From assembly GCA_023818745.1 (NCBI GenBank), contig JAMWBY010000039.1, positions 1-12,640 of the forward strand: 12,640 nt of DNA, given 5' to 3'. Position 1 is the first letter of the stretch. Each line of letters opens with the position of its first letter. The position numbers were made by a program, and so were the translations under genes. The stretch is from Candidatus Omnitrophota bacterium. Its GTDB lineage: Bacteria; Ratteibacteria; UBA8468; B48-G9; JAFGKM01. Below are positions 7,279-12,640 of the stretch, one piece after another. Under the pieces are notes generated by a model that worked only from the letters and a program-made list of their open reading frames with translations, did not search any database and was not told the DNA's origin.

Positions 7279-9142
7279 TAGTATAATTCATTCTTTTAAA
7301 GTTATTTTGAAAGATTATTTTGTTGAAAATGTTCGTCCATCAGAAATAATCAGTAAAATAAAAGAAAGAAAGCCATTTTTGATATTTTTAGATACATATT
7401 TAAATAAAGTAAGTCCTTTAGAAATAATAGATAAAATAATTTCAGAAGATAGAGAAATTTTTATTGTTCCTTTAATTTCTTCCTATGATAAGGATACACG
7501 AGAAATTCTTGAAAAAAAAGTTTTTGATATTATTGAAAAGTCCTTTTTGATTGAAAAAATCCATTATGTAGTAAAAAAAGCAGAAAGATTTAAAGAGTTG
7601 TTTGATGAAGGCAGAATTATTGAAAATAGAAAAGTAGAAGAAAAAGAGTATTTCAAAGATGATTTTAAAAATAATTTTTTTCAAATGGTTTTACAGAGTA
7701 TTGCTGAAAATTTTCTTGATGTAAAAAAGATATGTTATGAAATTTTAAAAATATTGAGAAGATGTTTTCATTTCAATTATCTCGCAATATTTTTAAAAGA
7801 AGACGAATTTTTTAAAATCTATTCTTCTTTTGGATTGGATGAACAAATATCGAGAGAAATAAAATTGGGTTATGAAAGTTCTATTATAAGATGGTTTTTA
7901 GAAAGGGGGAAAATATTAAGTATAAAAGAAGAAAAAACCAGTATAGAATTTATAAGTTTTGCTTCTCTTGTTAAATGTTCTCTTGTTTTTCCTTTGCGAA
8001 CTTTTGATGGAAAACTTGTTGGGCTGTTGACAATAGGAGAAAAGGATATAAATGAGGATATAAAAAAAGAGGAAATACATCTTCTTTCAATTTTTTCAGA
8101 TTATCTTGCAATTGTATTTGATAATTTTTTTCTTTATAAAGAAATAAGATATCAGAAAAATTATCAAGAATTTTTATTTAAAAATTTACCAGCAGGAATA
8201 ATAGGAGTTAATGCTGAAGGTAAAATAAATATTTTAAATGAATATGGCGAAGAAATTTTGAAAGTTAAATTTAAAGATATAAATGGAGAAAAAATAGAAA
8301 AAGTTGGTTCTCAAATAGCAGATATTATAAGGAGAGCACTTGATTACGGAGAAACTATTTCAAGAAAAGAGATTGAATTTATTCCAAATAAAAAAATGAT
8401 TGGAATAAGTACAAATATAATTAAAGATGAAAGTAATAATACTATAGGCGTTGTAGCAATATTTCAGGATTTGACAGAAGTAAAAGAGATTGAGAGAAGA
8501 GAAAAAGAAATAGAAAAAAATAAATTTTGGGGGTTACTTGCTTCAAGATTATCACATGAATTGAAAAATCCACTTGTAGCAATAAACACTTTTGCTCAAA
8601 TGATGCCCAAGATGTATGAAGATAAAGAATTCCGTGAGGACTTTTCAAAAATAGTTGTTAATGAAATTAGGAAAATAAACGAAATTATTGATAATATTAA
8701 CAAAATAGGAGAAGAAATTGATTTAAAAAAAGAAGTTTTGAATTTTGATGATTTAATTGAAAAATTAGGTTTAGAAAGACATGGAAAAAAATTTAAAGGA
8801 AAAGTTGAGGTAGATGTCTTAAAATTAAAATTAGCGTTTGATAATATAATGGATTTTGTAAAGGAAGATATAAAAGATACTGGAAAATTTTCTATTGATA
8901 TAGAAGAGAAAATTAATGAAGTGATAATTATTATAAATGAAAATGGTAAAAATTTAACATTAGAAAAAAATGGAAATATTTTTATTCCATTCAATCTTAA
9001 CATTACTTTATCCACAAAAATTTTAATAGCAGAAAAAATTATAGAAAGTCATGAAGGAACACTTCAGATTGAAATAACCCCTTCATCTAAAAGTTTTATT
9101 ATAAAATTACCCTTTAAAAATGAAGAAAATCATTGTTATTGA
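7247..9142 (+). CDS. REC-GAF-PAS-HisKA protein with degenerate ATPase domain (probable pseudokinase)
   Basis: This 631-residue protein has no membrane segments. Residues 1-110 form a divergent receiver with an acidic cluster E9-D10-D11, a likely phospho-acceptor D49 (LIFLDTY) and the conserved lysine K98 (IEKSF). A GAF-like domain covers about 145-295 and a PAS domain about 300-415. HisKA follows with H437 in RLSHELKNPLVAINTF. This part is clearly paralogous to the kinase encoded just upstream. The ATPase domain has lost its ligands: the magnesium-binding N-box Asn is replaced (F537), the G1 motif reads ENGKN in place of DNGSG, and the G2 GTGLGL loop is missing. It should not bind ATP normally. 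It may be a phosphorelay intermediate phosphorylated in trans or a dimerisation partner. The start overlaps the upstream gene by 32 nt and has a weak AAGGGA before the ATG. A truncated or inactive relic is possible, but the long intact frame argues against this. Confidence 0.8.
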   Translation: MKYVMILSEDDSIIHSFKVILKDYFVENVRPSEIISKIKERKPFLIFLDTYLNKVSPLEIIDKIISEDREIFIVPLISSYDKDTREILEKKVFDIIEKSFLIEKIHYVVKKAERFKELFDEGRIIENRKVEEKEYFKDDFKNNFFQMVLQSIAENFLDVKKICYEILKILRRCFHFNYLAIFLKEDEFFKIYSSFGLDEQISREIKLGYESSIIRWFLERGKILSIKEEKTSIEFISFASLVKCSLVFPLRTFDGKLVGLLTIGEKDINEDIKKEEIHLLSIFSDYLAIVFDNFFLYKEIRYQKNYQEFLFKNLPAGIIGVNAEGKINILNEYGEEILKVKFKDINGEKIEKVGSQIADIIRRALDYGETISRKEIEFIPNKKMIGISTNIIKDESNNTIGVVAIFQDLTEVKEIERREKEIEKNKFWGLLASRLSHELKNPLVAINTFAQMMPKMYEDKEFREDFSKIVVNEIRKINEIIDNINKIGEEIDLKKEVLNFDDLIEKLGLERHGKKFKGKVEVDVLKLKLAFDNIMDFVKEDIKDTGKFSIDIEEKINEVIIIINENGKNLTLEKNGNIFIPFNLNITLSTKILIAEKIIESHEGTLQIEITPSSKSFIIKLPFKNEENHCY

Positions 9143-10460
9143 TGATGAAAAAGGAGTAAGAGAATCTTTAAGAATTGCATTAAAGAACAAATATGAAGTT
9201 TTGCTGGCTTCAAATGGAGAGGAAGGGATAAAACTTATTGAAAAAGAAAGACCAGATATTTTAATTCTTGATATTCTTCTTCCAGATATAGATGGTATAA
9301 ATATTTTAAAGAAAATTAAGAATGAATATAAAGAGATACAGGTTATTATGCTTACTGCAGTTTCAGAAGTCAAAAAAGCAGTTGAAGCAATAAAAATAGG
9401 TGCATTTGACTATATTACTAAGCCATTTGATATAGAAGAACTTATATTAATAATTGAAAATGCAATTAAGACAAAAAATTTAATTTCTCATATTGAATTA
9501 TTAAAAAATGAGATTAAAACAGAATATCCATCTGATTTTCCTGTCTGTGTCAGCGATAAAATGAAAAGTATTATGGAACAGGCAGAAAAAATAGCATATT
9601 CTGATACCCCTGTTTTAATAACAGGTCCGACTGGCGTAGGGAAAGAACTGCTTGCAAGATACATTCATGAAAAAAGTTCAAGAAAGAACTATCCTTTTGT
9701 TCCTATTCATTGTGCAGCAATACCTGAAACATTATTTGAAAGTGAAATATTTGGTTATGAAAAAGGGGCTTTTACAAATGCTTTTAAAAGTAAAAAGGGG
9801 AAAATAGAAATTGCGGAATCCGGGACACTTTTTTTTGACGAAGTAGGAGAAATTCCATTAAGCGTTCAAATAAAACTATTGAGATTTCTTGAAGAAAAAA
9901 AATATTCACCATTGGGTAGTAATGAATTAATTGAGAGTGATGTAAGAATTATTTCTGCAACATCAAAGAACCTTAAAGAAGAGATAGAAAAAGGAAATTT
10001 TAGAGAGGACTTATACTATAGATTGAATGTTATTCCAATAGAAATTCCGCCATTAAAAGATAGAAAAGAAGATATTGTTCCGCTTGTAGATTATTATATA
10101 AAATTTTTTAGAGAAAAGTTTGCAAGTAAAATAAAAGATTTTACATATGAAGCAAAAAATGCTTTTTTAAATTATGAATGGCCTGGTAATGTTAGAGAAT
10201 TGAAAAATATTATTGAAAGGGTTTTTGTTTTAAATAATAATAAAGTTATGATAGATTTAGATGATTTGCCTAATGAATTGAAAACAAAAAAGAAATTTAA
10301 TATTAATTTTAAAGAAGAAGTAGAGAATTTTGAAAAGAACTTAATAGAAAGAGCATTGAAAGAAACAAACTGGAATAAGACAAAGGCTTCAAGAATTTTA
10401 AAAATAACAAGAAGAATTTTGATCTACAAAATTAAAAAATATGGATTGAAAAAGAAATAG
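9120..10460 (+). CDS. NtrC-family sigma-54-dependent response regulator
   Basis: This 446-residue protein has the standard three-part design. The receiver (1-120) has D8/D9, phospho-acceptor D51 (LILDILLP), T79 and K101. The AAA+ domain (about 140-370) has Walker A GPTGVGKE (169-176), the sigma-54 contact loop GAFTNA (216-221), Walker B LFFDEVGEIP, and the arginine-finger region REDLYYRLNV (295-304). A Fis-type helix-turn-helix closes the protein (about 405-442, KTKASRILKITRRILIYKI). The loop differs from the consensus GAFTGA only at the fifth position; the essential Thr is kept. It overlaps the upstream gene by 23 nt. By position it is the output of the two kinases in the operon. Its target could include the sigma-54 promoter at 327-344, but no binding site was proven. 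Confidence 0.95.
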   Translation: MKKIIVIDDEKGVRESLRIALKNKYEVLLASNGEEGIKLIEKERPDILILDILLPDIDGINILKKIKNEYKEIQVIMLTAVSEVKKAVEAIKIGAFDYITKPFDIEELILIIENAIKTKNLISHIELLKNEIKTEYPSDFPVCVSDKMKSIMEQAEKIAYSDTPVLITGPTGVGKELLARYIHEKSSRKNYPFVPIHCAAIPETLFESEIFGYEKGAFTNAFKSKKGKIEIAESGTLFFDEVGEIPLSVQIKLLRFLEEKKYSPLGSNELIESDVRIISATSKNLKEEIEKGNFREDLYYRLNVIPIEIPPLKDRKEDIVPLVDYYIKFFREKFASKIKDFTYEAKNAFLNYEWPGNVRELKNIIERVFVLNNNKVMIDLDDLPNELKTKKKFNINFKEEVENFEKNLIERALKETNWNKTKASRILKITRRILIYKIKKYGLKKK

Positions 10461-10465
10461 TTTTA

Positions 10466-10493
10466 TTCAACGATTGTGTTTTTGTGATAAAAT
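10466..10493 (+). promoter_or_regulatory. Probable promoter of the mre gene cluster
   Basis: TAAAAT at 10488-10493 with an extended -10 TG (10485-10486) lies 16 nt downstream of TTCAAC (10466-10471), a modest -35 match. The nine bases TGATAAAAT are identical to those ahead of the glycosidase gene. This places a start just after the stop of the NtrC-type regulator and upstream of the very strong ribosome binding site at 10514-10522. Confidence 0.5.
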
Positions 10494-10513
10494 AAAAATA
10501 GATAGGTTAAAGG

Positions 10514-10522
10514 AGGAGGTGA
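10514..10522 (+). promoter_or_regulatory. Strong Shine-Dalgarno sequence that sets the start at 10528
   Basis: AGGAGGTGA is complementary over its full length to the conserved 3' end of 16S rRNA and lies 5 nt before the ATG at 10528. It shows that the in-frame ATG at 10474 is not the real start, because the extra N-terminal residues would be encoded by the promoter and ribosome binding site. Confidence 0.85.
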
Positions 10523-10527
10523 GAAAA

Positions 10528-10788
10528 ATGAAAGAGATTGAAATTGGAAAGGTTGTTCATTATTATACGAAAATTGGAGTTGCTGCAATAAAAGTTATTA
10601 GTGGTGAATTGAGAAAAGGGGATGAAATTCACATTAAAGGACATACAACCGATTTTAGTCAAAAGGTAGAATCAATGCAAAAAGAGCATAAAGAGATAGA
10701 AGTTGCATTACCTGGCGATGATATAGGAATAAAAGTTAACGAACATGCGAGAGAAGGAGATATAGTATATAAGGTCCTTGCCGAATAA
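10528..10788 (+). CDS. Free-standing EF-Tu domain II-like small protein
   Basis: This 86-residue protein is a single beta-barrel of the translation-GTPase domain II type. It starts with 'IGKVVHYYTKIGVAAIKV', then 'GELRKGDEIHIKG' (26-38), then 'VESMQKEHKEIEVALPGDDIGIKV' (residues 47-70), matching the EF-Tu/IF2 pattern of 'G.l..Gd.i.i.g' and 'a..GD.vGi.v'. It has no GTPase domain, signal peptide or membrane segment. Such stand-alone proteins are annotated as translation elongation factor-like, and their role is not established. It has the strongest ribosome binding site in the window, so high expression is likely. It sits 16 nt ahead of mreB, so it is probably co-transcribed with the cell-shape genes. 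Whether it acts at the ribosome or binds another partner cannot be told from sequence. Confidence 0.8.
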   Translation: MKEIEIGKVVHYYTKIGVAAIKVISGELRKGDEIHIKGHTTDFSQKVESMQKEHKEIEVALPGDDIGIKVNEHAREGDIVYKVLAE

Positions 10789-10804
10789 AAAAGAAAGGAG
10801 AAAA

Positions 10805-11830
10805 ATGGTGAGATTTTTAAGTTTTTTCTCAAGTGATTTAGGTATTGATCTTGGAACTGCAAATACATGTGTTTATGTAAAAGGAAAAGGTGTTGTATTG
10901 ATGGAACCATCCATAGTTGCTGTAAATACAACTACAAAACAAATTGTAGCAGTGGGTGAGGAAGCAAAAAAAATGCTTGGGAAAACACCTTCTAATATAG
11001 TTGCAATGAAGCCGATGAAGGATGGGGTAATTGCTGATTTTGAAGCATGTGAAGCCATGTTAAGATATTTTATTATGAAGGTTAAGACAAATAAACATAG
11101 ATTTGTTATTCCTCCAAGAATTGTAATTTCAGTTCCATCTGGAATTACAAGTGTTGAAAGAAGAGCAGTGAGGGAAACCGCTTTGAAAGCAGGAGCAAGA
11201 ATGGTTAGATTGGTTGAAGAACCTATGGCAGCAGCAATTGGAGTGGGTCTACCTGTTGAAGAACCATGTGGAAGTTTTATTCTTGATATAGGTGGTGGAA
11301 CTTCTGAAATGGCGGTTATTTCTCTTGGAGGAATTGTTTTAACAAAAAGTTTAAGAGTTGCAGGAAACGAAATGGATGAGGCAATAATAGAATATTTAAA
11401 GAAAAAATACAATCTTTTAATAGGAGAAAGGACAGCAGAAGATATCAAAATTAAAATTGGCTCTGCTTATCCACTTAATGAGGAATTATCAATAGAAGTT
11501 CATGGAAGGAGTTTAGTAGAAGGATTGCCTAAAGTAGTAAAAATTACTTCAGAAGAAATAAGAGAAGCACTAAAAGATACTCTCAATACTATTGTAAATG
11601 CTGTAAGAGATATTCTTGAAGAAACCCCTCCTGAACTTTCAAGTGATTTAATTGAGAGAGGGCTTTTTATAGCAGGAGGAGGGGCTCTTTTAAGGAATAT
11701 AGATAAACTTATTTCTGAAGAAACAAAATTACCTGTCTATATTGCAGATGACCCTTTGACTGCGGTAGTTAGAGGAACAGGGAAGATGCTTGAAGAAGAA
11801 AAATATTTAAAACAAATTCCTCAGGAATAA
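10805..11830 (+). CDS. mreB: Rod shape-determining actin homologue MreB
   Basis: This 341-residue protein is the usual MreB length and forms membrane-bound filaments that guide the elongation cell-wall machinery. It has the actin-fold phosphate loops 'GIDLGTANT' (13-20) and 'DIGGGTSEMAVISLGG' (from about 161), the 'PSGITSVERRAVRE' segment, 'EEPMAAAIG', and the adenosine motif 'FIAGGGALLRNID' near 290. The N-terminal MVRFLSFFSSD could form the short amphipathic membrane-contact stretch known in Gram-negative MreB. AAAGGAG at 10794-10800 lies 4 nt before this ATG. A longer in-frame reading from 10778 would start inside the upstream gene and include the ribosome binding site, so I rejected it. 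mreC follows after 3 nt. Confidence 0.97.
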   Translation: MVRFLSFFSSDLGIDLGTANTCVYVKGKGVVLMEPSIVAVNTTTKQIVAVGEEAKKMLGKTPSNIVAMKPMKDGVIADFEACEAMLRYFIMKVKTNKHRFVIPPRIVISVPSGITSVERRAVRETALKAGARMVRLVEEPMAAAIGVGLPVEEPCGSFILDIGGGTSEMAVISLGGIVLTKSLRVAGNEMDEAIIEYLKKKYNLLIGERTAEDIKIKIGSAYPLNEELSIEVHGRSLVEGLPKVVKITSEEIREALKDTLNTIVNAVRDILEETPPELSSDLIERGLFIAGGGALLRNIDKLISEETKLPVYIADDPLTAVVRGTGKMLEEEKYLKQIPQE

Positions 11831-11833
11831 AAA

Positions 11834-12499
11834 ATGCTCTGGATTTTTAGAAAAGAATTAATTTTTCTATTTTTTCTATTTTTTTCTTTTTTAATTTCAA
11901 AGGCATCTTTAAATAAAAAAACTTTTACACCTGTTAAAATAAAAGAGCAAAATTTTTTTAATTATGAAGAAATTATTCAAGAAAACAAAAGATTAAGGGA
12001 AATTTTAAACCTTAAAGAAAAAAAAACATTTTCCAGTTTTGAAGTTGCAGAAGTAATTGGAATGAAACCATATGTATATCCAGCAGAGTTATTTATCAAT
12101 AAAGGAAGAGAAGAGGGAATTACAGAAAATATGGTTATTTTTACAAAAGATTTTTTTTTAATAGGCAAAGTAGAAAAAGTAGAAAGATCGTATTCTAAAG
12201 TCATGACTTTATTTAATCATAATACAAAAATAAGTGTAATTTTAAATTCAACAAGAGAAATTGGTATAATTGAGGGAGGTTATGGTCCTTTTCTTATTTT
12301 AAAGTACATTCCTTATGATAGCAAAGTAAGAATCAATGACGAGGTTTATACATCTGGTTTTAGTGAATATTATCATTCAGGCATCAAAATAGGAAAAGTA
12401 GTAAAAATTTATAAAAACCCTAGTTCGCTCTATTTGAAAATTTGGGTGAAACCATATATTACTTCTTATGGTTTTGAGGAGGTAATAATTGGAAAATAA
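11834..12499 (+). CDS. mreC: Rod shape-determining protein MreC (short form)
   Basis: This 221-residue bitopic membrane protein would link MreB filaments to periplasmic wall enzymes. One N-terminal membrane segment lies at about 8-24 (ELIFLFFLFFSFLISKAS). A brief coiled-coil stretch follows (about 44-58, EEIIQENKRLREILNLKEK), then the beta-rich MreC domain with 'VIGMKPYVYPAELFINKG', 'GREEGITENMVIF', 'LIGKVEKVERSYSKVMTL' and 'DEVYTSGFSEYYHSGIKIGKV'. It is shorter than common MreC proteins (about 280-370), mainly because the coiled coil and the C-terminal tail are reduced. It starts 3 nt after the mreB stop; the GGA in the last mreB codons is the only possible ribosome binding site. Its order between mreB and mreD confirms the call. 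Confidence 0.93.
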   Translation: MLWIFRKELIFLFFLFFSFLISKASLNKKTFTPVKIKEQNFFNYEEIIQENKRLREILNLKEKKTFSSFEVAEVIGMKPYVYPAELFINKGREEGITENMVIFTKDFFLIGKVEKVERSYSKVMTLFNHNTKISVILNSTREIGIIEGGYGPFLILKYIPYDSKVRINDEVYTSGFSEYYHSGIKIGKVVKIYKNPSSLYLKIWVKPYITSYGFEEVIIGK

Positions 12500-12640
12500 A
12501 AAGTTTTTTCTTTTGCTTGAGCAGGTTTTACTTGTAACTATTTTTCAATATATCTTATGTAATTTTTTTAAATTTAAAATAGTCCCTTCGGTTTTTTTGG
12601 CTTATTTATTATTACTCTCTTTCAGAGGAGAAATTGAAAT
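12489..12640 (+). CDS. mreD: Rod shape-determining protein MreD (5' end only, TTG start)
   Basis: A TTG at 12489-12491 opens a frame that stays open to the right edge (50 codons seen). AGGAGGT at 12477-12483 lies 5 nt upstream, which makes TTG the best start; it overlaps the end of mreC by 11 nt. The peptide is strongly hydrophobic: FFLLLEQVLLVTIFQYILCNFF forms a first membrane segment and VPSVFLAYLLLLSFRGE a second. The pattern of P-x-x-x-L-x-Y-L-x-L followed by R-G resembles the early part of MreD ('PDLLLILVVYLAL.RG'). The position after mreBC makes MreD the obvious candidate. The rest lies outside the window. Confidence 0.75.
   Translation, partial: MENKKFFLLLEQVLLVTIFQYILCNFFKFKIVPSVFLAYLLLLSFRGEIE

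Noticed and set aside
8596..9015. 139-codon open frame on the minus strand
   Set aside because: It is antisense to the HisKA/ATPase part of the 7247-9142 gene, Ser/Phe/Ile-rich as expected for the complement of Lys/Glu-rich coding sequence, with no initiation signal.
10474..10527. Longer N-terminus for the EF-Tu domain II-like protein
   Set aside because: The extra 18 codons overlap the -10 element and the Shine-Dalgarno sequence; the ATG at 10528 is ideally spaced from AGGAGGTGA and matches the domain start.
10778..10804. Longer N-terminus for MreB
   Set aside because: It would begin inside the preceding gene and include the AAAGGAG ribosome binding site; the ATG at 10805 gives the normal MreB N-terminus.
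10873..11448. 191-codon open frame on the minus strand
   Set aside because: It lies wholly antisense to mreB, whose motifs are unmistakable, has no ribosome binding site, and its translation looks like an antisense artefact of biased codons.

Overview
The window is AT-rich (roughly 30% GC by eye). Its coding strand is purine-rich, Arg is mostly AGA/AGG, Ile is often ATA, and the proteins are rich in Lys, Ile and Glu. It carries mreBCD-type cell-shape genes, sigma-54-type regulators, 7TM sensor kinases and a GH20-like glycosidase of a sort common in poorly cultivated bacteria. I infer a rod-shaped, Gram-negative-type bacterium, probably an uncultured lineage (an Omnitrophota/PVC-like neighbourhood is a guess). 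The codon and residue bias could fit a thermophile, but taxonomy cannot be fixed from this sequence alone.

Layout. 1-279 (minus) is the start of a receiver-domain response regulator that runs off the left edge. It is preceded by a textbook sigma-54 promoter on the minus strand (327-344). 280-909 has no intact gene. It holds that promoter and, on the minus strand, an old transposase fragment (468-662) in which an integrase core can still be read in one frame through several stops. 910-1845 is a monocistronic GH20-like glycosidase with its own promoter and a strong ribosome binding site.

1924-10460 is a tight five-gene operon in which every junction overlaps (4, 14, 32 and 23 nt): a radical SAM protein with a cobalamin-type N-terminal domain; a FabF-like ketosynthase with a Cys-His-Asn active site in place of Cys-His-His; a 7TM-GAF-PAS histidine kinase; a soluble REC-GAF-PAS-HisKA protein whose ATP-binding domain has lost its key motifs; and an NtrC-type sigma-54 activator. 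The operon promoter sits so close to the first ATG that the transcript may be leaderless.

10466-12640 is a second transcription unit. A strong promoter and Shine-Dalgarno sequence lead into a free-standing 86-residue EF-Tu domain II-like protein, followed by mreB, a short mreC, and the start of mreD (TTG start, overlapping mreC), which runs off the right edge.

How they fit together (inference): the membrane kinase and its kinase-dead-looking paralogue probably feed the NtrC-type activator. That activator works only with sigma-54 RNA polymerase, and the one clear sigma-54 promoter in the window drives another receiver protein. The co-transcribed radical SAM enzyme and ketosynthase suggest that the sensory relay monitors or controls a lipid- or polyketide-like product. 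This combination of a two-enzyme lipid-type pair and a split three-protein sigma-54 relay is the most unusual thing here. The mre unit is conventional apart from the small translation-factor-like protein at its head.
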